Source: Epiperipatus broadwayi
Taxonomy: Eukaryota; Onychophora; Udeonychophora; Euonychophora; Peripatidae
Reading direction: 5' to 3'
Length of the DNA stretch: 64,000 nucleotides
Assembly (NCBI GenBank): GCA_028023455.1
Contig: JAQFVV010000185.1
Location: 1,067,239-1,131,238 of the forward strand
The notes beneath the pieces are model-generated. The model was not told the origin of the DNA. It saw nothing but the letters and a program-made list of their open reading frames with translations, and made no database searches. Below are positions 19,234 to 31,445 of the stretch, one piece after another. Position 1 is the stretch's first letter. The number at the start of each line of letters is the position of its first letter. Position numbers and translations under genes: made by a program.

Positions 19234-19234
<1 letters not shown>

Positions 19235-20925
19235 AAGTGCACATAATTATTTTAAAGGCTCAAAGTTAAATAACATTAAAAACTACAGATATAGGTAATG
19301 CAATGTTTAATTTATATTTCAGCTATCTTTCTTTTATCATGTGTGCTTAAATGTTTGCATTGTGGTCTATTTATAGCTTAATTTATATTTTTGTCATTGA
19401 TTGCATCTCAAATTTCTTTTATGCAAACACCTACTCATCCTCCCATCCATTTATTTTCCATTAAGATACATTACATACATTTTGAACATATGTTAAGGTT
19501 ATTAAGAATAAAAAAATAATCAAGATAATTTTAATAGAAATTACCAAATAATATATATATATAATTCAATAATTTAATGTAATGTATAATTTAGAAAAAA
19601 ATACCATACATTTTATTGCTGCAAAAAATAAGTTTGAATTAATTGCTATTTGATCTTTTAATATATTATTATGAAAATTAATATTCAGAATATCATTAAT
19701 CTAAAAATACCTGCTTCTAGGAATTTCCAGGATTTGCGAAGGTTTCAGATTTTTAAAAAAATATATTTTTACATTATCATTGTACACCCAAATTTTGCTA
19801 TGTTAAAAAAGAACAGGCAACATTAATTTATAGCTGTTTTTTTTTTTTTTCAATGATGCTTGTAAATATGTGTACAAATTTATTTTTTGTTAAAGATTAA
19901 AAATCACTTTGGAATTTTGTTTGGGTAATAGAAGTTTTTGAATAATAGGTTTTCAGATAAATGAGATTTTATATATAGCAGTCACTTTAAATTAATATTT
20001 TGCTTTACTGTCAATAAAATCTTTTACTACTGCAAATTCAGCTCTGAGAAGCAATTTTAATTAGCAATAAATGCCATATTGTTCAGCATTACAGGTTGTA
20101 AACAGTATAAATATTTAAAATTTTTGGATTTGTATTCTCTAAAGTTAAAATTGAATTGGATGTCTTATTGACAGCATGATAATTTTATTATCGATCGTAA
20201 TTATTTTGATTATTTCATATTATTTGGATTTTTTAAAATTATTTATTATGCTATCCTTATCTTCTGTAATGTATTCATATAATCTTTTGCAATTACAAAA
20301 TTTTATAATCATCATCATTATTTTTAATCATTGTTAATCTGCTGTAAAATTAAGCATATGCATGTTTAATTGAATTTTTCAGTTTCTTAACCTGTCTTTT
20401 TTGTAGCACATTAGTAAGTATTCTTATTTTATTGCTGTATTCAGGGGTTACAGATGTTATCTATAGGTCTTGTCAAGCTATATTTCAAATTCTTCATTTA
20501 CCAGTATATGTGCATCACCCAATGAAACAGTCCTTTATATAATTGTTATATTTACAAAAACAGTAATTATATACAATATATTAAATCAGACTGCTTAATT
20601 CTTATCCATATCATTCTGTGATACAAATGTCACTCATTCATAAGACTTTACACTGTACACAAACTTTAGATTCTATCACATGCTAGTAGCTATTCCTGGC
20701 TTTGAACTAATGCTCTTCTCCAATCTCACAGCCTCTAAATATCTATTGCTTAGAAAAATTACAACTACTTACTTCATTTTGTAGCTTAATGTCCAGCCAT
20801 CTTTGTTACTACCCTACTAGCTTCCCAGCATACTTTTTGCCTCTCTATTTCCAGATTTTTTTCTACAGTTATTTTCTAGAATACCAATATCCCAAAATCA
20901 ATTTATCAATCTTTACACTTTATCA
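19234..20925. other. AT-rich spacer, no gene recognised
   Basis: No motif. The stretch 20620-20930 is less AT-rich and lies just beyond the 3' end of the antisense RTE copy; it may include unrecognised repeat sequence. The frame 20789-20971 partly overlaps the antisense LINE and is not a gene. Confidence 0.5.
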
Positions 20926-20929
20926 CAGA

Positions 20930-23095
20930 CAGTCCATTTATCCATTCATGTCATATGTGGTTATTTTCTAGGTCTTTTACAAACTTTTGGGTTCCAGTTT
21001 AAGACTTTAATCTTTCATTTATTATCATATTTTTTTAGAAATATATTTAATCCAGCTAAATTTCAATATTTTAATGCTTCAATAATGTTAAATATAATTG
21101 TTTGTTCTCTTACTCATGTATTTTTTACTCTTTTTGTTATCCAAAAAAATATATATCACTATATAGCCCCTAAATCATTTGAAGTTTCTGAATAGTTTTT
21201 CTGATTAATATCAATGTCATAGATCTATAAGTAAAAAGTGATAAAATATATTTAGTAAAAAATCTTTATTTTTAAAAATATAAGCACATTTCCTTTTAAT
21301 ATTAAGATGTTTCTATAAAAAGGACTCAATCTAAAATTAATTCTATAGTTAATTTCAGCCATTATATTTTCATCTATATTAATTATTTGATCAAAGATAT
21401 TTATAGTTATGAAATTCTTATAATTTATATTTACCAATCAATTATTTCTTCTTATAAAAAAATAATTGAACATTTCTTTAGTCTAGCTTTTATTTTTAGG
21501 TCTACTTTCTTATATTCATGTCATAACTCTTGCAATATTTCCTGAAAATCTGAAATGTTATTTGTAATAACAAATGCATACTCTAAAAAGTTCAGATGAC
21601 TAAATAATCTCCATTTTTATTTCTTTTGTTTCCTATTTTAATCCACAAAATAGTTTTTATTAAAATTGTATTTTGATAAATATTTTTCAGAATATGATAA
21701 TATCCTGACCATGTCTTCATAATCTAATGCAATAGATATTGTAGGAATGTTTATAATATCAAATACCTTTTTATAGACTATAAATTTAAAGCAAAACAGC
21801 AATTCATATCATTGTTTTTTTTTGTAACTTCTCTTAATATATAGGTGTGAACACTGTGCTAAAACCACTTCTAAATCCAGTTTGTTCTTTTTGTTGATTA
21901 AAATCTAAAGATCACTGGAGGCAAATTGTATTTATATTGATAAAAATATTAATAGATTGGGTACAAGACTAATAGGTCTGTAATTTTTAATATCTTCTTT
22001 ATCACTTTTTTAAATATTAATATTACTATTTCTTTCATCCAATTATCTGACACTTCTTTCCCATTTAGATATTTGGTATATAACTTTGCAAATAATTTTT
22101 ATATTTCTCCATCTGCTTCTTTTAAGACATAGACTATATTTGCCTTATTTCCTGTAGATTTTTCTTTTTTCATAGATTTAATATGTTCATGTTTTAATTT
22201 AAAATACTCAGAATTTGAAACATAACTATTATAAAAGGTTTTTTTATTTTATTTTGTTCTTTATTACAGTTTAATACTTAAAATTTTTTTTTCACATATT
22301 TCAGGAGATTATCTCTCTTTTTGGTAATAGTTCAATATTCTCTTCTTACTGTAAAAACAACTTTTGTACCAATACTAAGATATTATTTTATGCTTTTGAG
22401 ACAATATTCACTAAAAGAGCTTTCTTTTTTGATTCAAAATTACATATTTTAAATATCATTGATAACTTTTGCTCATAAATATTTTACAAAATTTTAGATA
22501 TTCAGTTCTTCTTGTTAAATCACTTCTATATATTTTCATATTCCTTCATTTCTTTATAGATTGTCTTGTCTTCATATAAATTTTAATAGCAAATTGCTGC
22601 TTTTTAATAATTAGTTAATATTTTGCAGTTCTCCACAGAGCATTAGTTAACTTCAGTCAAGTTAAAAACATACTCTATGTCTGTTAATATTTTATAATGA
22701 TTGTAAATTTTAATTTCAATTCATTGTAGTGTTTCTGAAGGTTAGAAATATCTATTGTTAATACTGTTTTTGTAATAATTTTTGTCTTTCTTATTTTGAA
22801 TTGACATTAAACTTATATTTCACTAATCTATTATCACTTTCTGTATTGAGTTTATTAAAAACAACATTACATTTTTGAAATACATAGTTTCTGGTAGTCA
22901 AAATATAATCCAATTCTGCTATATCTACAAATTGAATGCTTTACTGTCCATTTTTGATTAGGAATTTTTTTCAAAGAATTTATAATATATATATATATAT
23001 TTTGTAGAATTTATAATATATATATATATATTGTAAACTCCACAATTTGATATCCAATCTCACTAATATCACTATAACTAAATTTATTCAAAAAT
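20930..23095 (-). pseudogene. Diverged RTE-clade LINE (endonuclease to C-terminus)
   Basis: Old antisense copy, recognised by lining up its minus-strand translation with the copy at 24.7-27.8 kb. From 5' to 3' on the minus strand: the endonuclease end QNWIIF/ELDYIL near 22900-22920; an NWMKEI..ILIFKK block near 22000-22050; REQTGFRSG near 21861-21890; the GDYL..LNF segment near 21580-21620; the best-preserved piece at 21252-21437 (NIMAEINYRINF, RNILILKGN); and the C-terminal WNPKV..RPRK-like stretch near 20935-21020. The catalytic FADD box reads FLEY, so activity was lost long ago. Many frameshifts and stops. A short (TA)n pair with a duplicated 30-bp unit lies at 22976-23030. It faces the plus-strand copy head to head. 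Confidence 0.8.
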
Positions 23096-23310
23096 TCCAC
23101 TTTGAAGTATTAAAGGAACTAAACAGAGTTTATTTCTAATGTTCACTTCATATGCTCTTCTTGTTACAGATGCTATTACTATATGATTATTTATGTAGTA
23201 GATGAACATAGATGGGCTGTTTAGTAACATGTATCAATCAGCACAGTGAGTTGGTTGGATTTTTACCTTCAAGTTTAAGATCAAGAAAAGGCCTTACTTC
23301 TCAGTTGTTT
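23096..23310 (-). repeat. Dispersed repeat R, copy 1
   Basis: About 70% similar by eye to 24405-24640 in the same orientation. The shared part translates on the minus strand, with frameshifts, as NHIVIAS-VTRRAYEVNIRN, against NHMIIAAVTKTYGVDIRN in copy 2. Protein-like conservation suggests that the ancestor was coding. Family not recognised. Confidence 0.5.
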
Positions 23311-23634
23311 GATAGTTTTTATTTTATATATTTCATGGAATTTTATTGAAGGTAAAATGAATATTTATGTGATTTAACTTTTTTAAAAATAGGTTTTTAC
23401 ATTCATGGTAGAAATTATAATTCCAAAAGTTTAATATCTCTAGATGCTTCAAAAACTCAAATTCCACTAACTATCACCAAATAATATACAAATAATGATT
23501 ATTTGTATGATGTTTAATTTAAACTGATTATACATTGTCATCGGTGACTAAATAATTTTTTTTAGCTTTTCTAATACCAGAATATATTGAAAAGACAGTG
23601 GGTGTTTCATTATATATATATATTTAAATCCAAA

Positions 23635-23808
23635 AAAGAGCTATAATAGATTAATAGAGAAAACTTGTTTAATCTTATAACTATCAATTAATAGCTGTTA
23701 GTGTTTTAGCAATATCTTAAATAATATAATCTCTGGTTGTTTACATGAGAATAATTTACTAAATTCTATTGTTTACATTATAATACATCCCTGAAAATAT
23801 TTAATTTA

Positions 23809-23850
<42 letters not shown>
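23635..23850. repeat. Dispersed repeat S with (CA)n(TA)n tail, copy 1
   Basis: Similar in order and wording to 30970-31136: TAATAGATTAATAGAGAAAA, CTTGTTTAATCTTA, ACTATCAATTAATAG, TTTAGCAATAT, TTGTTTAC, ending in (CA)n then (TA)n at 23811-23850. A fixed 3' microsatellite tail is typical of SINE- or LINE-derived repeats, but no tRNA-like promoter was found. Confidence 0.5.
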
Positions 23851-24404
23851 CATAATAATAGGGTTTGTTGTATTTTAAGCCAATAAAAATTTAGTTGCTA
23901 CATAAAGTAAACTTACCCCTGAAGAGAGCCAAAGGCAATAGTCTCCCTGGATTCCAATATTGAGGCATAATGGAATCCACAAGAGGAGGGAGATATGGAT
24001 GAACTAGTCTAAATTATATCCAGATTTAATGAGTAAATTAAGATATATCCCATTGGAGGTGAATATGATCATTGGTTAGTTATTTCATCACATTACTCCT
24101 AGAATCCTACCCAAAGACTCTAGTCCTAGTGTATTTAGGTGTACTTCCTCTATTCTGGTGGAAAAACCAGACCATTACACTATATATTTATAGTTAATTG
24201 ATTAAAATTAATCATAAAGAAAGTTCCTTTTTGGTAATGGTAATTAATATGTGGATTGTCAAGAATTTTTTTTTTTGGGAACTTGCATTATTACATGACC
24301 AAATTCAATAATTAGAAAAAATAAAAAATATATAGACATAAATATAATTTTTGTAAATTTATACAATAAAAGGCTGCAGAAAAGAGTTTGCTATTAACTA
24401 AAAG
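23851..24404. other. Unrecognised sequence of more balanced composition
   Basis: Bases 23905-24180 are GC-richer than the surroundings (for example CCCAAAGACTCTAGTCC) with no reading frame or known motif. Probably an old repeat. Confidence 0.35.
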
Positions 24405-24684
24405 GAGACACTTTGATTTCTCTTGGAGGCCTTAAAAGAATCAAGCAGGGCAAATTCCTAATGTCCACTCCATACGTTTTTGTCACTGCAGCTATTATCA
24501 TATGATTACCATATAGTATATGAACCTGGATGGGCTGCTCACTAACATGCAGTAGCCAGCATGCTGAGTTTATTGGTTTTTTACTTCTGATTTTAAGATC
24601 AATAAACACCATGGTATTTCTTCTCAGTTGCCTGGTAAGGCAGAATGAATGTTTGTGTAAATGATAAATATTTTTCCAATACAT
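24394..24684 (-). pseudogene. Repeat R copy 2, open 96-codon frame of unknown type
   Basis: A minus-strand frame starting MYWKNIYHLHKHSFC and containing VSEQPIQVHILYGN, IIAAVTKTYGVDIRN and LLRPPREIKV. The same peptide order appears, frameshifted, in repeat R copy 1 at 23.1-23.3 kb, so this is part of a once-coding dispersed element rather than a single-copy gene. I recognise no domain. It lies just upstream of, and opposite to, the plus-strand RTE copy. It has no signal peptide or membrane segment of note. Confidence 0.4.
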
Positions 24685-24714
24685 ATATACAATTATGACA
24701 GACCAAAATAAATC

Positions 24715-27700
24715 ATGGCATTTTCCTCAGAGGCTGTAAAGTCACCAACCAAGTCAGAAGTTGGTGTCTGAAGGCAGAGGGTGCTAATAATCCCCTGATT
24801 GTAGACCCAGGCTGCTATTTGATGATGACTTTTTATTTGGGTACTTACAACTGCAGATCACTTTCAAGTAAAGGAAGATTGCAAAAATTAGAAGAATAAC
24901 TGTCTTATATTAAATGGGACATTATTGGACTTTGTGAAGTTAGAAAAAAGGTAAAGAGACAATTGATTTAAAAAGTGGACATGTACTCTATTATAAAGGC
25001 ACAAATATTGGAAATACAAGTGGAGTAGGAATCATTATAAAAAGTGGAATAACAACATTGTGGAGATTGATGGTGTATTGTACAGAGTGGCAAGATTAGA
25101 TATACAACTTAATAACAGATACCAAATGCAGATAATTCAGGTTTATGCCCCAACAAGTTCTCATAGTGATGAAGTAATATAAGATGATTATATGGATGTA
25201 CAAAGGTATTTGATCAGAACATGTTAAAATTGTTATGGGAGACTTTAATGGTAGAATTGGTAAAAAATGAAAGATGAAAGTGCTATAGGTAATTTTGGTT
25301 ATGGTAATAGAAATAAGAAAGGACATAGACTTGTGGAGTTTGCAGAAAAGAAAAAACTTTATATTATGAATTCTTTTTTGAGAAAAATGTAAAAACGAAA
25401 TGGACATGGAAGCATCCAAATGAAAGTACAGCAGAATTGGATTATATTTTGACTAAAATAAAATACATATTTAAAGATTGTAATGTTCTTAATAAATTTA
25501 ACACAGGAAGTGATCATTGATTAGTAAGATGTAAGATAGGTGTTAATGCAAAACTAGAGAGACAAACATCATTAAGAAAAACAATATTTACAGTTGATAT
25601 TCCTAATCTTACGAAACATTCTAATGAATTTAAATTAGAACTTACAAATTGGTTTTAAGTATTAGTAGATTTTGAACATGATTCAGATTTGAATGAAATT
25701 AATATGAAAATAACTTATACACTTTTAAAAACTGCAACAAAGATAGCTGATAGAAAAAAGCAGCAATTGACCAATAACATTTCTACTGAGACTAGAGAAT
25801 TTATGAAGAAAAGAAAAAATATGAAGATATACAAAAATGAATTTAAATTAGAACTTACAAATTGGTTTCAAGTATTAGTAGATTTTGAACATGATTTAGA
25901 TTTGAATGAAATTAATATGAAAATAACTGATACACTTTTAAAAACTACAACAAAAACAGCTGATAGAAAAAAGCAGCAATTGACTAATAAAATTTCTTCT
26001 GAGACTAGAGAATTTATGAAGAAAAAAAAAGAATATGAAGATATACAAAAATGATACATTAAAAATGATTGAATATCTCAAATTTTGTAAAATGGTGTGA
26101 AAAAGAGTTGAAAATGATATAAGAAAGTATAACTATGAACTAGCAAGGAAAGCTGTAGAAGAAAATAAAAGTATCAATAATGTAAAACAACATTTTTGTA
26201 TTGGTAGGAAATTTATATCTGCAAGAAGAAAAAAAAGATGAATTATTACTAAAAAGGAGGATGACATCATGAAATGGGTAGAAGACTTTTATCAAGAATT
26301 ATATTGTAATAAAGAACAAGTATCTCCTATATCTATTACATCTTCTGAATTGCCCAGAATTTTAAATGAAGAAATGAGACATGCAATTAAATATATAAAG
26401 AAGGCTAAGGCTCCAGGTAATGATGGAATTACAATTGATATATTAAAAGAAGCAGGTGAAGAAATATAATTTTTTTTAGCAAAGTTATATACCAAATGTC
26501 TAAATGATAAAGATATATCAGATGATTGGATGAATGCAGTATTAATATTAATATTTAAAAAAGGTGATAATAAATATATTAGAAATTACTGATCTATCAG
26601 CCTTTTATCAGTTTTATACAAAATTTTTACCAAGATAATTACAACTCGTCTACAGAGAACATTGGATTTCCACCAACCAAGAGAACAAGCTGGATTTAAA
26701 AGTGGTATTAGTACAGTAGATCATATCCAGGTATTGAGAGAAGGTATAGAAAGGGCAAATGAATACGAGTTAGTCATTATGTTTTGGATTTGTAGATTAT
26801 GAAAAGGCATTTGTTTCTATAAACATTTCTTAGTGATTAAAGCATTGGACCATCAAGGTATAGATCCACAATATTGTCATATTTTAAAGAATATTTATAA
26901 AAATGCAACAGCAACAATTAGGTTACATAATAATATGGAGAAAGTCAACATTGAGAAGGGTGTAAGACAGGGAGACTTTATATCTCCAAAACATTTTACA
27001 ACAGTGCTGCAAAAAGTATTTTGTGGATTACAATGGGAAGCTAAAGGAGGGACAGTAAATGGAGACTATTTAAGTCATTTAGATTTTAGAGATGATGTAG
27101 TTGTTTTTGCAAATAATGCTTTGGAGCTGCTGGAAAATAGGACTAAAGATAAATGTTAAAAAGACTAAAGTAATGTTTAATCGATTTTTTCAAAATATGA
27201 AATTAAAGATAGATAACGATGAGTTAGGAGAAGTTAACAGTTACAAATACCTTGGTCAGATTACTAATACAGATACAAACATAATGGATGAAATTAATCA
27301 TAGAATTAAACTTGGTTGGAATGCTTTTTGTAGAAATAACTTGATACTAAAAGGAAATATGCCTATGTGTTTGAAAAGGAAGGTTTTTAACAAATCTGTT
27401 TTCTCAGTTCTTACTTATGGATCTGAGACTTGGACACTTAATAAAAGAGCAATACAGAGACTTAAAACTACTCAAAGAAGTATGGAGAGTTGCATGTTGG
27501 GAGTAACAAGAAGAGATTGAAAACACAATGTATGGGTAAGAGAACAAACAGGTGTTACTGATCTCATTAAAAAAATTGCAAGATTGAAATGGAGTTGGGC
27601 TGGACATATTGCTAGAAAAGATGATAATAGATGGTCAATTGAAATCTTAAACTGGATTTCAAGAGGTTGTAAAAGACCCAGAATGAGACCACACATTAGA

Positions 27701-27832
27701 TGGATGGATGAAATAAGAAAGTGTGCAGGGGTGATGTGGAGAAGAGAAGCTAAAGATTGGAGAAGATGGATTGAACTTGGAGAGACCTTCATTCTGCAGT
27801 GGATTAAAAATGGTTGAAGATGATGATACAAC
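24715..27832 (+). pseudogene. RTE-clade LINE, near full length but inactivated
   Basis: Best copy in the window: endonuclease, reverse transcriptase and C-terminal tail in order, with frameshifts and stops. Endonuclease (APE type): GTYNCRSL from about 24840, DIIGLCEVR near 24920-24950 with the metal-binding Glu, VMGDFNGRIG near 25232-25260, ELDYILTK near 25436, and GSDH at 25506-25517 just before a stop. Linker: 25626-26051, holding a tandem duplication. RT: KAPGNDGITIDILKEAG near 26407-26460, NAVLILIFKKGD near 26533, REQAGFKSG near 26680, GVRQGDFISPK near 26959. The catalytic box at 27085-27096 reads FRDD instead of FADD. C-terminal tail: LTYGSETWTLNKR, GVTRRD, LKWSWAGHIARKDDNRW, WMDEIRKCAGVMWRRE, LQWIKNG, stop near 27817. 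It ends in a GATGATGAT-type tail typical of RTE elements. The element nicks DNA and copies its RNA at the nick; this copy cannot encode a working protein. Confidence 0.92.
25626..26051 (+). repeat. In-frame 213-bp tandem duplication in the LINE
   Basis: Units 25626-25838 and 25839-26051, both starting GAATTTAAATTAGAACTTAC. The 213-bp period is exactly 71 codons, and units match at about 95% by eye. The peptide repeats NEINMKIT-TLLKT...ADRKKQQLTN between endonuclease and RT. A single frame, 25689-26054, runs through most of both units. The other RTE copies in the window do not reach, or do not preserve, this segment. Confidence 0.93.
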
Positions 27833-27850
27833 AAAAGCAGTAAATACATT

Positions 27851-29490
27851 TCAAAAATTTCTTTTAATGAGACATATTTTTAGGCAGTGGTCAATACAAA
27901 GGCAAACATGACAGTCTCGACATCAGTACTTTTTTTTTCCTGACTGTTTTTTAATAGATTTTCTTGAACAGCATACTCAGCCAAATGCATTTTGATGAGA
28001 TTGGTTGGCATAAATGTGATAAAATGCATTCAAGTGCATATAAAAAGTAAAAGGAATAGCACTATCTCTCATTGTACTGGAGATAGGTATCAGAACAGCA
28101 TAATTTTCAATAATCTTTTCAATTATTTACATTTTGAACTCTAAAAGTTTAACTTTTTAACCATAATTCTAATTGTATAAAATGTATGCATTTCATAAGC
28201 TAAATACATCTAAATAGTTGTTTATAATATTTTTCTGTTGATTCTTAAATGTCTGATAGTAAGACAACTCTTGATTGCAGTGATCAACTCCATCACAGTA
28301 TTATTATAATCAAACACTGTAGTGCATTTGTTCAAATCTTTTCCCCGTATATTCATAATTCTTGTGGCAATATTATAAATATAATAATTAGGAAGACTAT
28401 TTTATTTGACCTACCATTAAAAAGCCATAATTTTTCCATGCTTGAAAGTGTAGCTAGTGCTTTTTTCTGTTTAGCCTTTTTAAACTTCTCTGGAAGATAT
28501 TTTTCTTTTTTATTGATGGTACCATAAATATCTGTCTGAATTGTGCACAGTGACACAGTATCCTTTACCTAAATAATCATTTATAAAATGAAGAATACAT
28601 TTAGTGCTTAGAGGTAAAGTGTTTTACTTCTGTTTGTATTCTAGTTCAACTCCAGTAAACAAAAGAAAGTCACAAATATAGCCATTTTCTGCCTCACAAA
28701 AGACAAAATATTTTATTCGAAAATGAGCTCTCTTTTTAGCATTATATGTTTTTCAGCTCAGATATATTTTGTAGCGCATCAAAATCTAATCCAGACAAAA
28801 AGTATTCTCTGTAATAAATGCCCCACTAAATTTTTCTCTCACATAGTCCATAATGTCATAAAACTTATAAGTTTTGGATTTGGATGGTCACCATTTAGAT
28901 ATCAGCAAAAGTGTAGTTTTGTATGAGCAAGGAATATATACTACTTGTCATGAGTTCAGATAAAATGGGTATATAAATAATATTTCTTGTTGACATAAAC
29001 CATAATTGACATGGCATTTTGATAATGCCTTGTAATAATTCATAATCCCCACAAAAGCTTCAACTCCTCTTTGCAGAATGATTTCCAACTGTGATATCAA
29101 GACCTTATAACACCTAAACCCTTACTATGATACTACTCAGCACAAAGATTTATTTGCTCCATAATAGTTGGAAATACTGTATCAAATTTTCTTTGAAGGA
29201 TTGTAAAACTTGAAGACCTAGACTGACGCCAATATTTATGCATACTTTCTAATTAATCCTGGAGGTATTAGGCAAATATTTTTTATATCTACATTCTCCC
29301 GCAGTTCAGTGCTATTCTCATACTCAAAAATATTCTCATCACTGCTAATACTATCTTTCCTCCTCTTCCATATGATAAAATTACATTTTATCAGAACTCC
29401 CCAACTCCATTGAGATACAATTAAACTTTGACAAATTATACTCTGTATCAGAGTTGTAATGTTGGTAGCTACGTCCAACAATAGCACAAT
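27851..29490 (-). pseudogene. piggyBac-like transposase pseudogene
   Basis: Read on the minus strand with several frameshifts and stops. N-terminal acidic part near 29240-29480: SSDENIFEYENS. Central DDE region: KKRAHFRIKYFVFCEAENG then YICDFLLFTG, about 28653-28740; piggyBac transposases typically have KRARFGIK-like then GYI-x-FxxYTG here. Next LGKGYCVTVHNSDRY, about 28535-28580, where the family usually reads GKGYxLYVDNFYTS, so the catalytic Asp appears to be His. Then DIYGTINKKEKYLPEKFKKAK and FNGRSNKIVFL, 28353-28530. The C-terminal cysteine-rich domain is at about 27851-27943: C-x2-C-x2-CLC-x3-C, read as CRDCHVCLCIDHC, stop at 27851. Family role: cut-and-paste transposition at TTAA. I did not identify intact terminal inverted repeats. 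The 3' end abuts the RTE tail. Confidence 0.75.
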
Positions 29491-30969
29491 CCATTATCCA
29501 TAATAGACATACAAACTAAATTTTGAAACAGAATAACTAATATATATATATATAATTGAAATATAAACGTTTTGAAATATTTCAATATCTACAAAATAGA
29601 ATACAAATCTAAATTGTGAATATCAAAATGTCCTAATGTAAAAAAATATATATATTCTACGATTATTAAAATATTTTAAAATACTATATATATATATTTC
29701 TATATACTTGTTATATAGTTGAGATTCTAACATTTTTATAAAGAGCAAAAATTATTGTAATATTTCAATATATATATAATGTAGATCAGTAAAATTTTTG
29801 ACTTACTAAATTAAATACTTCTACGGAGATTAATGAAATATTTAATCTAATAAATTACAGATAAATATATTATTGAAATTAATTCTAATACTTCGAAATG
29901 TTTATGCTTATAACGTACATAATATTTTTCAATATATAAATAGAGAGGGTAAAATATTTGCCTTATTAAATTATAAACTACTATATATGTGTGTTGTATG
30001 CACATATAATAAAGCTAGTAAATATATATAATTAAACGCATAATATTAATTTACTTTAAATATAAAAAATATTAATTTATTTAGCTAAGCGCTTTCAAGA
30101 GACTTCCTGCTCTCATACTCATAGCTGCTGTTGTTAAAACTGCGTTTTAGAAAAAAAAAAATTATGCAAAGTGATGCAAATGATATATAACTGCCATTTT
30201 CGGAACAGGCAAAGCAGGCATCTCTTCTACTAATAGATTTTAGGATCGCTTGCTATATGAAACGCTTCTCTAATCTTGCGTTTACCATCGTGTCTTTCTG
30301 AGCAAATGATGTTGGCAAACGTGGGTTCGAACTTATGGTCTATTGTTCTGCATTTTTACTTAGATTGGTAAAATATTTGATTTACTAAATTATAGATATG
30401 TAATTGAAATTCTAACACTTTGAAATATTTATACTTATGAAATAATTAGGTACTTGAAATATTGTTATATTTTAAGATGATAAAATAAAAAAGATCGAAA
30501 TAATAATTGCCAAAAATTATTTGTACTTTATATGTAAACTATTTATAAAAGCAAATGAAAATATAATAATATTTATTATTTACCTAATTTTAAGGTCAAA
30601 TTAGAAAAAAAACTTTTGTAATATTGCAGATGTTATTTTTTCTGAAGCTGGGAATAAAATGGAGGACGTTTTCTAACTGTTGCACATGCTAACTAAAAAA
30701 AGACATGCAAATCAATATTTGGTTCTGATTGATGCTAATACTTAAATACAATTACTAAAATATACAATGCTATAAACATATTAATGAATAAATCTCTAAA
30801 ACTACAAGATCCATTTCAAATATAAGGCTACTAAAATATCAATTTTTTTTACAAATGCAAATTATAAAAACTAGTTAATATTCAACTTCACTATTATGAG
30901 GCACTTTAAAATAGTGTATAAAGTCAGGGTTAAGGTAAAAGTAATTTCCTTTTCCTCTTCTTAAACTTT
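29491..30969. other. AT-rich spacer with a GC-shifted patch
   Basis: Mostly TA-rich. Bases 30080-30360 are more balanced, start near CTAAGCGCTTTCAAGAGAC and contain GGGTTCGAACT at 30323-30333, which resembles a tRNA box B; no box A lies at the right distance. Unassigned repeat. Confidence 0.4.
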
Positions 30970-31136
30970 AGACAAAAGATCTGTAATAGGTTAGAAGAGA
31001 AAATTTGTTTAGTCTTAGGACTGTCAACTAGTAATTGAGTTGTTTAGCAACATCAAAAGTGAAATTGTTTTTGGTTGTATAGATAAATGTAATCCCTTAA
31101 TTTTCATTGTTTACACACACTCATATATATATATAT
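30970..31136. repeat. Dispersed repeat S with CA/TA tail, copy 2
   Basis: Counterpart of 23635-23850: TAATAGGTTAGAAGAGAAAA, TTTGTTTAGTCTTA, ACTGTCAACTAGTAATTG, TTTAGCAACAT, ATTGTTTACACACAC, then (AT)n. Confidence 0.5.
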
Positions 31137-31445
31137 TGTAATGGGCTGGTAGATTCCAGAAGAGATAGGGGAGCGCATCTTACTATGGTTGGACTTTGCG
31201 TCTTCGGATAGGATGCAAGTGATTACATGGTGAAATACATAACCTATGATTGTACCTACTTCCAATAGACTAGCTCTACCTATTTTTATTAACCTATATA
31301 CAATTTGGGTCAGTTTATCCAATTCTCACCCTTTTTTAGCCACATTATACCACAGTATTCGAACTCGGAGAGTAATTGCCCGAGCTCTTTTATCAGGGAA
31401 GGAGATCACACTAATAGTAGTTATTGCACCTCTATATAGGTGATG
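31137..31445. repeat. GC-shifted unit starting TGTAATGGG after (TA)n
   Basis: Composition changes abruptly at TGTAATGGGCTGG, directly after an (AT)n run, and returns to AT-rich near 31445. Possible fragment of an LTR or other element. Contains GAGTTCGAATAC on the minus strand (31355-31366). The plus-strand frame 31246-31443 shows no known motif. Confidence 0.35.

Noticed and set aside
22976-23040. (TA)n followed by TTGTAAAC as another TA-targeted element start
   Set aside because: The TGTAAAC there is part of the antisense RTE endonuclease sequence (VEFT on the minus strand).
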